Shown here piece by piece: positions 9,688-17,334 of a DNA stretch of 56,931 bases. The first letter of the stretch is position 1. Each line of letters begins with the position of its first letter. Source of the DNA: Lachnospiraceae bacterium (GTDB lineage Bacteria; Bacillota; Clostridia; Lachnospirales; Lachnospiraceae); the NCBI GenBank assembly GCA_910574715.1, contig CAJTCH010000032.1, positions 1-56,931 of the forward strand, written 5' to 3'. A program made the translations under genes and the position numbers. Below the pieces are notes generated by a model that made no database searches, was not told where the DNA came from, and was given only the letters and a program-made list of their open reading frames with translations.

Positions 9688-10584
9688 TTATCCTTTTACG
9701 GCGCCTGCCATGATTCCGCTGTCAAAATATTTCTGGAAGAACGGATACATGACCAGAAGCGGTAAACTGGAAATAATAATGGTTGCGTATTTCAGAAGCT
9801 CTGCAAGCTGCGCCCGCGCCGCCGTGCTCTGCATATCCGCGATCATACCGGACTCCGGCTGGTTCTGAATCAAGATGGAACGCAGGACAAGCTGCAGAGG
9901 CTGTTTTGCAGAATCATTTAAGTAGATCATTGCGTCAAAGTAGCTGTTCCACATGGCGACAAACTGCCACAGTACAAGCACGGCGATGACAGGCGTACAG
10001 ACAGGAAGCAGGATCTTGAAGAAAAAGGTCAGCTCGCTTGCCCCGTCTACATCCGCCGCCTCGCGAAGTTCCTGCGGGATTCCCCTGTAATAGGTTCTTG
10101 CGATGGTCATATTCCACACACTGAAAGCCCCCGGAAGAATGACTGCCCACATACTGTCCACAAGCCCCAGATTACTGACTATCAAATATGTAGGAATCAA
10201 GCCGCCCCCAAAGAACATGGTAATTATGAAAATGACATTGAAGAACCCTTTTCCTCTGAAATCCGCCCTTGACAACGGATAAGCCGCCAGAAGCGTCACA
10301 ACTACTGACACGACCGTAAACACTACAGAATATATGACCGCATTTTTAAATCCGATCCAGATCTGGCCGTTTGTCATGACACGTTCATACGCCGTCGCCG
10401 TCCACTTACTGAAATCAAAAGTAATCCCCTTATTCTGCAGCGTAATAGGGTCCATGAAGGATGCAACAATAATATAAACCATCGGCACGATAATTGCAAC
10501 CACGAATAATCCAAGCAGTATGTATCCGATCGTCAAAAGCGCCTTATCCTGTCCCGAATATCTTGTGATTTTTTTCTTATTCAT
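9688..10584 (-). CDS. Carbohydrate ABC transporter permease (YtcP/LplC-like)
   Basis: Inner-membrane permease of 298 aa with six predicted transmembrane helices. The EAA loop reads ELREAADVDGASELTFFFKILLP in pieces around residues 180-200, the contact site for the ATPase. The C-terminal motif (YPFFQKYFDSGIMAGAVKG) is typical of this subfamily. AGGAGG lies ten bases before the ATG. It partners the permease just upstream (14-bp gap). Confidence 0.9.
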   Translation of the reverse strand: MNKKKITRYSGQDKALLTIGYILLGLFVVAIIVPMVYIIVASFMDPITLQNKGITFDFSKWTATAYERVMTNGQIWIGFKNAVIYSVVFTVVSVVVTLLAAYPLSRADFRGKGFFNVIFIITMFFGGGLIPTYLIVSNLGLVDSMWAVILPGAFSVWNMTIARTYYRGIPQELREAADVDGASELTFFFKILLPVCTPVIAVLVLWQFVAMWNSYFDAMIYLNDSAKQPLQLVLRSILIQNQPESGMIADMQSTAARAQLAELLKYATIIISSLPLLVMYPFFQKYFDSGIMAGAVKG

Positions 10585-10598
10585 CTTATGTGCACCTC

Positions 10599-11549
10599 CT
10601 ATATTCCCTGTCCGTCATTCATCTTCGCCACGATCTTATTCACGACGATCAGAAGGATGACATTGATGACCGTATTAAACAGGCCTACCGCAGTCGAAAA
10701 GCTGTAATCCCCGTCGATCAGACCTTTTCTGTATACATAGGTAGCGATGATCTCTGACGCCGGAAGGTTCAGGTCCGTCTGCAGGGCATATGCCTTCTCA
10801 AAACCGATGCTCATAATATTTCCTGCCTGCAGGATGAACTGGATCACAACCATATCTTTGATCGCCGGCCATTCCACCGCCCTGATCTGCTGTAAGATAT
10901 TCGCGCCGTCCATGACCGCCGCCTCGCGGAGTTCCTGGCTTGCGTTAGAAAGGGATGCCGTATACATGATGGACGCCCAGCCGGCGCCCTGCCAGATACC
11001 GCTGATGATATAGATCGAACGGAATGCCTCCGGCATAGTCATGAAATTAATATCCGTTCCCATCAACAGATTCACAGGACCAGTCACAGAGAGGAAGATC
11101 CTCACAATACCGCAGAGTACGATGACAGATACGAAGTTGGGAAGATAAAGCACCAGCTGTATCTTCTTTTTGATCCCCGCACTCTGTATCCGGTTCAGCA
11201 GAAGCGCCAGTATGATCGGAACCGGGAATCCCCACAGCAGGCTGTATACGCTAAGCTTCAATGTATTGACCAGATATCTCATGAAATCCGGGGATGATAA
11301 GAACCTTGTAAAATGCTTAAGCCCTACCCACTCGCTTCCGGAAACTCCCTTAAATGGATTGTAATCCTGGAACGCGATCAGGATACCGCTCATAGGCGCA
11401 TACTTGAAAATCAGTGTCAATAACAATGCCGGCATCATGAAGATCACGTAAAGCTGCCAATGCTGCCTGATATACACCAGGGAATTGTGAAGTCCCGTGC
11501 CTTTGCCTCCCTGCTTTACATTTGAAACAGTTTTTGAATTCATTGTCAT
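10599..11549 (-). CDS. Carbohydrate ABC transporter permease (LplB/YteP-like)
   Basis: First gene of the fructoside operon: a 316-aa inner-membrane permease with about six helices and an EAA loop (ELREAAVMDGA). The motif GILIAFQDYNPFKG near residue 75 is characteristic of LplB-type proteins. The ATG at 11549 follows AGGAGG by five bases. A start 10 codons upstream has no good site. Transcription probably comes from the promoter at 11686-11714. Confidence 0.9.
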   Translation of the reverse strand: MTMNSKTVSNVKQGGKGTGLHNSLVYIRQHWQLYVIFMMPALLLTLIFKYAPMSGILIAFQDYNPFKGVSGSEWVGLKHFTRFLSSPDFMRYLVNTLKLSVYSLLWGFPVPIILALLLNRIQSAGIKKKIQLVLYLPNFVSVIVLCGIVRIFLSVTGPVNLLMGTDINFMTMPEAFRSIYIISGIWQGAGWASIMYTASLSNASQELREAAVMDGANILQQIRAVEWPAIKDMVVIQFILQAGNIMSIGFEKAYALQTDLNLPASEIIATYVYRKGLIDGDYSFSTAVGLFNTVINVILLIVVNKIVAKMNDGQGI

Positions 11550-11641
11550 AACATCCTCCTTTCTGTCAAATCCCTCCATCTTCTACACTTGTTTTCTCTC
11601 ATGTCTTTTCTGATTCTCCTTTCTTTACTTATTTGTGCATT

Positions 11642-11661
11642 TGTAAAATTTTTATTTTACA
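11642..11661. promoter_or_regulatory. AT-rich 20-bp palindrome, likely operator of the fructoside operon
   Basis: A perfect 8-4-8 palindrome, TGTAAAAT then TTTT then ATTTTACA, sits just downstream of the predicted minus-strand promoter. A bound repressor there would block the operon. The adjacent LacI gene is the natural candidate. A separate 10-bp direct repeat, ATTTGTGCAT, occurs at 11631 and again at 11847 inside the LacI promoter spacer. Confidence 0.5.
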
Positions 11662-11685
11662 TTCACATGAGATTTGTATAATATA

Positions 11686-11714
11686 TTTATATCACTCATT
11701 TTACATTTAGTCAA
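11686..11714 (-). promoter_or_regulatory. Promoter of the permease-permease-SBP-GH32 operon
   Basis: Reading the minus strand, TTGACT (11714-11709) and TATAAA (11691-11686) are 17 bp apart. Start of transcription would fall near 11679, upstream of the palindrome at 11642. The 11550-11941 gap otherwise contains only AT-rich DNA and the divergent promoter. Confidence 0.6.
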
Positions 11715-11833
11715 TATTTTTTTACAGTTTGTATACTTTTATTTTTACATTTTTATTTTCATACAGCACTCCGAACAATATTATTTTGTATTCCGAAGTT
11801 ATAAATTATTTTAAAAATTATGAATTTTTACAT

Positions 11834-11862
11834 TTGACACATTTTAATTTGTGCATTATAAT
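11834..11862 (+). promoter_or_regulatory. Consensus sigma-A promoter for the LacI gene
   Basis: TTGACA at 11834-11839 and TATAAT at 11857-11862 with 17 bp between them: both hexamers and the spacing match the consensus exactly. It lies 80 bp before the LacI start codon. The spacer contains ATTTGTGCAT, repeated at 11631, which could allow autoregulation. Confidence 0.8.
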
Positions 11863-11941
11863 AGTTATAGAATTTAGAAATAGCTTTTCAAACGAATTTT
11901 ATTGAATGTGCAAATCACTCATATATATAAAGGAGGAGTTT

Positions 11942-13012
11942 ATGAGTAACAGAGTTACAATCCAGGACATTGCCGACGAGCTTGGCATTTCCCGCAACAC
12001 TGTCTCAAAAGCGATCAACAACACCGGCGTCCTCGCCGACGCCACCAGAGATAAAGTATTGAAAAAAGCTATGGAGATGGGCTACAAGCAGTTTTCTTAT
12101 GTGACAGCCGCCAAACCAGGAAGCTCCGTCCTCTCCATTCCCGCACCAAAAGAGAAGACGGAGATCGCAGTATTTCTCACCAATTTCGTGGGAGGGAACC
12201 ATTTTGCAATCGTCATGCTGGATAAATTCCAGAAAGAGCTTGCCGTATTAGGCTACAGCCTTACCATGCACCGGCTGCTTACCGAAGAACTGGATAATAT
12301 GAAGCTTCCCGCCTCCTTTTCTCAGGAGCGGACTGCCGGCATTATCTGTATCGAGATGTTTAATTATGAATATGATCAGATGCTCTGCGGCCTGGGACTT
12401 CCAATCTTATTTGTAGACGCGCCGGTGACCTGCTTAAAAAATCCCTTGGAAGCAGACCTGCTGTGTATGGATAATCAATCCGGGATCTATTTATTTATAG
12501 GAGAGATGGCACGGCGCGGAAAAACGAAGATTGGATTCATCGGGGATTATATGCATTGCCAATCCTTCTTTGAACGGTATATGGCATACCGGAATGCCAT
12601 GTATCTTGCGGGGCTTTCCTGTCCGGACGAATACTGCATCGCCGGAAATAAAGAAGGTATGCACAATCTGTCTTCTGAAGATTATCAGGAATATCTGGCA
12701 GAATGCTTCCGGAAAGTTTCCCATTTGCCCGAAGTATTCTTATGTGCCAATGACTTTGTCGCCCTGGATGCTCTTCAGGCATTGAAAAAATCCGGCTATT
12801 CTGTTCCGGACGACGTATGGCTGTGTGGTTTTGATGATTCGCCTGAGTCTAAGATCGTTACGCCCGCTTTTACCACCATTCACATACACAGCCAGATCAT
12901 GGGGTTCTCAGCGGTGAATCTATTGATGACCCGGATCAATGAACCCTCTCTGAATTACCGCACTGTGCATACAGAAACCAGCCTGATCTATCGGGAATCT
13001 ACAGAAAACTAA
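11942..13012 (+). CDS. LacI family transcriptional regulator
   Basis: Repressor-type regulator of 356 aa. The N-terminal helix-turn-helix (residues 5-24, VTIQDIADELGISRNTVSKA) is followed by a periplasmic-binding-protein-like sensor domain. The usual late segment VPDDVWLCGFDDSP is at about 285-298. ATG at 11942 has AGGAGG immediately upstream; an earlier start 12 codons out is unsupported. It is divergent from the fructoside transport operon and most likely controls it, using a sugar or sugar phosphate as ligand. It is followed by DUF624 and a single-pass membrane protein on the same strand. Confidence 0.92.
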   Translation: MSNRVTIQDIADELGISRNTVSKAINNTGVLADATRDKVLKKAMEMGYKQFSYVTAAKPGSSVLSIPAPKEKTEIAVFLTNFVGGNHFAIVMLDKFQKELAVLGYSLTMHRLLTEELDNMKLPASFSQERTAGIICIEMFNYEYDQMLCGLGLPILFVDAPVTCLKNPLEADLLCMDNQSGIYLFIGEMARRGKTKIGFIGDYMHCQSFFERYMAYRNAMYLAGLSCPDEYCIAGNKEGMHNLSSEDYQEYLAECFRKVSHLPEVFLCANDFVALDALQALKKSGYSVPDDVWLCGFDDSPESKIVTPAFTTIHIHSQIMGFSAVNLLMTRINEPSLNYRTVHTETSLIYRESTEN

Positions 13013-13063
13013 TCCGATCACAGGATTCCCGGCGCTTACTATCAACAATACGAGGAGGATATT

Positions 13064-13711
13064 ATGAATCATTTATTTAATCTTGACGGTCCGGTACTGC
13101 AATTCATCAACAAGATCGTATACAGCGTCTATCTGAACATCCTGTGGTTCATCTGCAGTATTCCGATCGTAACGATCGGCGCGTCTACCACCGCACTTTT
13201 TTACGTCACGCTGAAAATATCAAAAAACGAAGAAGGCAGTATTACGAAGGCTTTCTTTCACTCTTTTAAAGAGAATCTCAGACAAGGAACTGTAATATGG
13301 CTGATTCTGCTTGCTTTTGGGATCATCCTTGGCATCGACGGATACGTCCTGTATCACATGCGGTTCGAAAATGTATTCTGGACACTCTGCACGGCAGTCT
13401 TCTGCGTCGCGGCGGCCGCCTATGCCATTATCCTGATGTACATTTTCCCTCTCCTTGCAAGATTCGACAACACGATCGGCGCTATGTTCAAAAATGCATT
13501 GTTTATCGGCGTCCGTTTCCTGTTCTGTACGGCATTGATGGCAGTTATTTACTTCGTTATGCTGCTGATCGTAGTCCGCATCTTCACCCCGGCAGTTATT
13601 TTCGGGGAGGGCTTATGCGCACTGCTTTGCTCCTGTCTGCTGTCCAATATCCTGAATCTCTGTCAGGAAAAGACCGAAGACCATGCAGGCACAGTACCTG
13701 ACCTGCAGTAA
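13064..13711 (+). CDS. DUF624 (YesL-like) membrane protein
   Basis: Integral membrane protein of 215 aa with about five hydrophobic segments (around 18-45, 75-95, 103-128, 145-170, 175-195). The start NLDGPVLQFINKI and the following WFICSIPIVTIGAS are typical of DUF624, a family of unknown biochemical role that travels with CUT1 sugar transporters and YesMN systems. RBS GAGGAGG lies six bases before the ATG. It follows LacI by 51 bp. A second DUF624 is at 35005. Confidence 0.85.
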   Translation: MNHLFNLDGPVLQFINKIVYSVYLNILWFICSIPIVTIGASTTALFYVTLKISKNEEGSITKAFFHSFKENLRQGTVIWLILLAFGIILGIDGYVLYHMRFENVFWTLCTAVFCVAAAAYAIILMYIFPLLARFDNTIGAMFKNALFIGVRFLFCTALMAVIYFVMLLIVVRIFTPAVIFGEGLCALLCSCLLSNILNLCQEKTEDHAGTVPDLQ

Positions 13712-13738
13712 TACAGACTGCGAGGAAGAGTGAAAAAT

Positions 13739-14449
13739 ATGAACACATGCCTGAACCATCTTCACGGAAAACAAAAAATACAGTACATCTGGGATTATTA
13801 TAAACTGCCGGCAATCATCTGCCTGATCTTCTTATACATTATCAGTTATACGGTATATGGACATTTTACCAGAAAAGAAACCTTGCTTTATGCCGGTCTT
13901 GTGAATGTTTCAGCAAGCGAACCGTTTGCCGATGAATTGAGTTATGGATTCCTGGATTTCCTGGATGCCGATTCTTCTAAAAAAGAGTTGAAATTATATA
14001 CCGGATTATATCTCACGGACAACCCTGATGATCCTAACCATGAGTATACCTATGCTTCCCGTATAAAAACAGTTGCTTCCATAGATGATGAGAAGTTAGA
14101 TGTCGTGCTTATGAATAAGGAAGCCTTCGATGCATTTTCACAAAACGGGTATCTATGCAATATAGAAGAACTGCTTCGGGAGTTAGATCCCAAGACCATG
14201 GCAGAATGTAAACCTTATGTTACAGCCAACACAGTCATACTTGAAGATAATGCAGACGATATCATGTTTGACCGTTCCCTGTCTTATCAGGCTGTGACAG
14301 ATGAATTCCCTATGGGGCTCCTTGTGTCACAGAAAGGTCTTTTTAAAAGGGCAGGTTTTGACGGCGACGTGTATCTTGGCGTGATCAAGAATTCTCCGCG
14401 GATGGATCTGGCTATAGAATATATCGAATATCTCTGTACCGATAAGTAA
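13739..14449 (+). CDS. Single-pass membrane protein of unknown function
   Basis: I do not recognise a named family. The 236-aa product has a short cytoplasmic start, one strong membrane segment (around 22-40) and a roughly 195-residue extracytoplasmic domain without cysteine-rich or repeat features. KLPAIICLIF... and the later LDVVLMNKEAFDAF segment give the feel of a binding-protein-like fold. A GTG at 13730 is an alternative start; the ATG has better spacing to GAGG. It ends in the operon's terminator, so LacI, DUF624 and this protein form one unit. A surface or accessory role for the divergent transporter is inference. Confidence 0.7.
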   Translation: MNTCLNHLHGKQKIQYIWDYYKLPAIICLIFLYIISYTVYGHFTRKETLLYAGLVNVSASEPFADELSYGFLDFLDADSSKKELKLYTGLYLTDNPDDPNHEYTYASRIKTVASIDDEKLDVVLMNKEAFDAFSQNGYLCNIEELLRELDPKTMAECKPYVTANTVILEDNADDIMFDRSLSYQAVTDEFPMGLLVSQKGLFKRAGFDGDVYLGVIKNSPRMDLAIEYIEYLCTDK

Positions 14450-14455
14450 AAAGGT

Positions 14456-14480
14456 AAAAAAGTGTCTTCGACACTTTTTT
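14456..14480 (+). terminator. Bidirectional intrinsic terminator
   Basis: AAAAAGTGTC pairs with GACACTTTTT around a short loop and runs into six T. The A-run on the left arm also makes it a terminator for the XRE operon arriving from the minus strand. Confidence 0.85.
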
Positions 14481-14565
14481 ATTATTCTGCCTCCTGCAAA
14501 ATACTTTAGTCACAGTATATCTTCCTAATAGGAATAAAATCAACAAAATCAAGTGATTATAGATT

Positions 14566-14772
14566 TTAAAAATAGAATAACTCCTCGAATTTCTTATCCA
14601 GTGCAATACATAGGATCAATGCCAGCTTGGCAGTCGGATTAAATACCCCTGTCTCTATCGAGCAGATTGTCTGGCGGGATACACCCGCCAGCCTGGCAAG
14701 TTCACTCTGAGACAAATTCTTCTCTGTTCTGGCCTGCTTCAAATTATTTCTTAATATGAGTTCCGTATCCAT
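14566..14772 (-). CDS. Small XRE-family transcriptional regulator
   Basis: A 68-aa protein consisting almost only of a Cro/C1 helix-turn-helix (residues 20-41, LSQSELARLAGVSRQTICSIE). The ending DKKFEELFYF is typical of small YozG-like regulators. The ATG at 14772 has GGAGG four bases upstream. The longer reading frame above it overlaps the preceding gene and is not believed. It starts 11 bp after the stop of the DUF6442 gene and probably autoregulates through the repeats at 15122-15172. Confidence 0.85.
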   Translation of the reverse strand: MDTELILRNNLKQARTEKNLSQSELARLAGVSRQTICSIETGVFNPTAKLALILCIALDKKFEELFYF

Positions 14773-14782
14773 ATGTCCTCCA

Positions 14783-15100
14783 TCAGAAGATTTCCACCAA
14801 GTATCCAATGAATAATCCGACCGCCATTCCGAACCATAAGATCCCATAACACAGATCATATTTCCTTCTGAGCCTGATCCACTTATAGAACCATTGACCG
14901 CTCGCTATAAAACAATAGATCGCATATACATCATAGTACGGGAGTCCTGCTATCATCTTCACAATCATTGCAGCAATACAAGCAATAAATCCTGCTATCA
15001 CTCCCACCTTACAGCCTTTGTTCAAAATATCCTGCTCCATCTCATCCAGTGCATTTGGCTTCTTATCTTGTATTCTGCGCAATACCTCATCTCTTTCCAT
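14783..15100 (-). CDS. DUF6442-like small membrane protein
   Basis: A 105-aa protein with a charged N-terminus (about 30 residues) and three hydrophobic segments (around 31-52, 55-75, 82-104). Pairing with a short XRE regulator directly downstream is the usual arrangement of DUF6442 genes. Function is unknown. ATG at 15100 is eight bases after AGGAGG; a GTG three codons upstream abuts the site and is less likely. Confidence 0.7.
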   Translation of the reverse strand: MERDEVLRRIQDKKPNALDEMEQDILNKGCKVGVIAGFIACIAAMIVKMIAGLPYYDVYAIYCFIASGQWFYKWIRLRRKYDLCYGILWFGMAVGLFIGYLVEIF

Positions 15101-15121
15101 GGATGACACCTCCTATATACA

Positions 15122-15172
15122 GTCAAGTTTTCTTGTCATTTCCATTATATATGTGTCAAGTTTTCTTGTCAA
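15122..15172 (-). promoter_or_regulatory. Perfect promoter overlapped by two 17-bp direct repeats (operators)
   Basis: On the minus strand, TTGACA (15172-15167) and TATAAT (15149-15144) are exactly 17 bp apart. The 17-mer GTCAAGTTTTCTTGTCA occurs at 15122-15138 and 15155-15171, 33 bp apart, which is about three helical turns. Each is a near-palindrome. One copy covers the -35/spacer and the other lies just downstream of the -10, a layout that fits repression by the XRE protein of the same operon. Confidence 0.75.
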
Positions 15173-15301
15173 CACTTTCCGGTCAAAATCACTCTAGTAC
15201 ACCGAAAAATGCCAGCATCGAGCAGGGAAAGTTTTCCCCTTACTCGCCGCGTGGGACGCACGTTATATAAGCATCCATTTCATCTGTGCGCCCCTGTACA
15301 T

Positions 15302-15332
15302 AAAAAGACACCAGCCCCTCTGACTGATGTCT
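15302..15332 (-). terminator. Terminator of the NhaC-unknown-SDR operon
   Basis: Read on the minus strand, AGACATCAG pairs with CTGGTGTCT (one G-T pair) and is followed by TTTTT. It begins 21 bp after the SDR stop codon. The stretch 15173-15301 shows no gene. Confidence 0.75.
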
Positions 15333-15353
15333 ATCCGTAACAACTATCATTTT

Positions 15354-16103
15354 TTAATCCATAATGATCCCGCCGTTCACATCCAGGATCTCTCCATTAA
15401 TATAAGCCACCTTATCATTACACAGGAATGCCACCGCCTCCGCGATCTCGCTCAGCTTCCCCAGGCGTCCTGACGGAATCAGCGGAAGAGCATCCCTCCA
15501 CCTGTCATTTGCTAGCACCTGAGCGGATTCTACCCATCCTGCCGCAACGGCGTTGGAATTAATATTCGAACCTGACAACTCGCTCGCGAAGGACTTGGTA
15601 AGACTGATCACACCCGCCTTCGCCGCTCCGTATATCGCAACACCTCTTCCTGGATTCTTCCCGTCACAAGAAGAGATATTCACGATCCTCCCGTATCCAT
15701 TTGGCAGCATAGCAGTTTTCACTACTTCTTGCGTTAGGAAGAATAACCCTTTAAGATTCACATCTATGACAAAATCAAACGTACTTTCTTCCACTTCGAG
15801 GATCGGCGCCGCAGGATACACTCCCGCATTATTCACCAGGATATCGATCCTCCCCATCTTCTCTATGATATGACCGACAGAAGTATGGATGTCTCCAAGC
15901 TCCATAATATCACACTCTACAGCCAGTGCCTTCACACCCATTGCCGTACAGTTCCGGATTACCTCGTCTTCCGCTTTTATCTTCATATCCAGGATCACCA
16001 GATCTGCCCCCTTATCTGCAAGAGTCTCGGCGATACATTTCCCGATTCCTCTCGCCCCGCCTGTCACAACAGCCACTTTTCCGTTCAACTCTTTTTCTGA
16101 CAT
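15354..16103 (-). CDS. SDR family NAD(P)-dependent oxidoreductase
   Basis: Classical short-chain dehydrogenase of 249 aa. The nucleotide site TGGARGIG is at 14-21, NNAG at about 90-93, a catalytic Ser before YGAAK (Tyr/Lys pair) around 155-160, and a C-terminal NGEILDVNGG. The sequence resembles FabG and sugar-acid 3-dehydrogenases, so a secondary alcohol on a small polar substrate is likely. Cofactor preference is unclear. It begins one base after the stop of the unknown enzyme gene upstream, so the two are tightly coupled and probably act in sequence. Confidence 0.88.
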   Translation of the reverse strand: MSEKELNGKVAVVTGGARGIGKCIAETLADKGADLVILDMKIKAEDEVIRNCTAMGVKALAVECDIMELGDIHTSVGHIIEKMGRIDILVNNAGVYPAAPILEVEESTFDFVIDVNLKGLFFLTQEVVKTAMLPNGYGRIVNISSCDGKNPGRGVAIYGAAKAGVISLTKSFASELSGSNINSNAVAAGWVESAQVLANDRWRDALPLIPSGRLGKLSEIAEAVAFLCNDKVAYINGEILDVNGGIIMD

Positions 16104-16104
16104 A

Positions 16105-17334
16105 CTAACTCCTTTCCGCCGCCTTATATATCATATAATCCGTTATGATCACATCAGTTCCATCCTTTGGCGCCAACTCTTCCATCAATCTTTCCATTCC
16201 CATCTTCTTGATCTCAAGCATCATCTCATAAGGGTTTCGGATATCGATCCGTTCGCCCAATGCCTTCAGCACATATTCTAAGAATAATTCGCCCCTTTCT
16301 ACAACCTTATCCGCCGTCTCATCTATCCTGTCCCAATCGATCATCTTGGCGTACTCAGGCACATAAGCTTCCAATTCTCTGGCATATTCCAGGGTTCGCA
16401 CGATCTCCTCTGCCGTCACATCCGCAGTCAGGCCTCCATCCGCCATTGCAGTGATTGCATGACCAGTCCGATAAAGAAACTGCCCAGCCATGTCACAAAG
16501 AAGGCATTCTGATAAATGTGCCGTATTCAGGCCTTTATCCCGATGATTCCGCCCCAGTTTGTTGGTAAATATCATGGAACCTGTCATACTTCCTTTATGT
16601 ATTTTCTTCAGAGCAGACAGGAACACAAGTCTTTTGAACGGCGAATGGAACATATCACCGAAGGAATGAGCAAGCTTCGCGTGCAGCAGCTCTTCTATAA
16701 GATATTTTTCCAGTAGCGCGCATCCGGCAAGAAGGCCCAGATCTCCCGCTGCATTACCGTACCCGTCGTCCAGGTTAGAATGAATCAGCGTTCCATACTC
16801 CCGGCAGTCTGCCATAAGCCTGATCGCCGCTGCCGTACTCTTTGTACGCATTTCCACATCCTGATATTCCGGATAATCCCAACCGAAAAACTGTGAAATA
16901 TTCCCGATTGTTGTGACTCCCGCTTTCAGAGCCGCCCTTACATTCTCATAAGATGCGGGACTTCCGATCATATTGTCTCCCAGATGCGGCTGCATATGGG
17001 CAGAATGTCCCAGCATATTCCAATCCGTCTGTTTCACCATATAGAGTCCCTGTCCGCTGCGGTATTTCTCCCTCTCACCTTCCGGAAGCGCCATAGCATA
17101 ATCCAGACTGACTCCAAATCGGTCCAGATGGAGATTCTTCTCGGCAAGCTTCCGGCCAAGCTCCTCCATCTGTATTTTTAATTCCTCAAGAGACGGGCAG
17201 CACAGGTGAAAATGATACATGAATCTCCCTTCTTCAGCCATCCTCTCTTTATATTCCCTCTCCGAAGCGAATCCATTTCTTTTCATAAAATTCGTTTTCC
17301 CCGGAATTATTCTATCTCTTTCTTGTATTTCCAT
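16105..17334 (-). CDS. Conserved-looking enzyme of unknown function, 409 aa
   Basis: I cannot name this family. It is soluble, with no signal peptide. Runs that look like active-site segments are GHSAHMQPHLGDNMIGSP (about 109-126), GVTTIGNISQFFGWDYP (about 138-154), LIHSNLDDGYGN (about 182-193) and HAITAMADGG (about 293-302), rich in His, Asp and Gly as in a TIM-barrel enzyme. The tail NPYEMMLEIKKMGMERLMEEL recalls barrel enzymes of the cobalamin-dependent mutase type such as glutamate mutase epsilon, but I see no decisive motif. It overlaps the NhaC gene upstream by 23 bp and abuts the SDR. The operon suggests it acts on a substrate imported by the antiporter-like transporters. Confidence 0.75.
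   Translation of the reverse strand: MEIQERDRIIPGKTNFMKRNGFASEREYKERMAEEGRFMYHFHLCCPSLEELKIQMEELGRKLAEKNLHLDRFGVSLDYAMALPEGEREKYRSGQGLYMVKQTDWNMLGHSAHMQPHLGDNMIGSPASYENVRAALKAGVTTIGNISQFFGWDYPEYQDVEMRTKSTAAAIRLMADCREYGTLIHSNLDDGYGNAAGDLGLLAGCALLEKYLIEELLHAKLAHSFGDMFHSPFKRLVFLSALKKIHKGSMTGSMIFTNKLGRNHRDKGLNTAHLSECLLCDMAGQFLYRTGHAITAMADGGLTADVTAEEIVRTLEYARELEAYVPEYAKMIDWDRIDETADKVVERGELFLEYVLKALGERIDIRNPYEMMLEIKKMGMERLMEELAPKDGTDVIITDYMIYKAAERS

Noticed and set aside
15173..15301. Possible small RNA or gene in the gap downstream of the NhaC operon terminator
   Set aside because: No promoter-hairpin combination or coding frame with an RBS could be supported.
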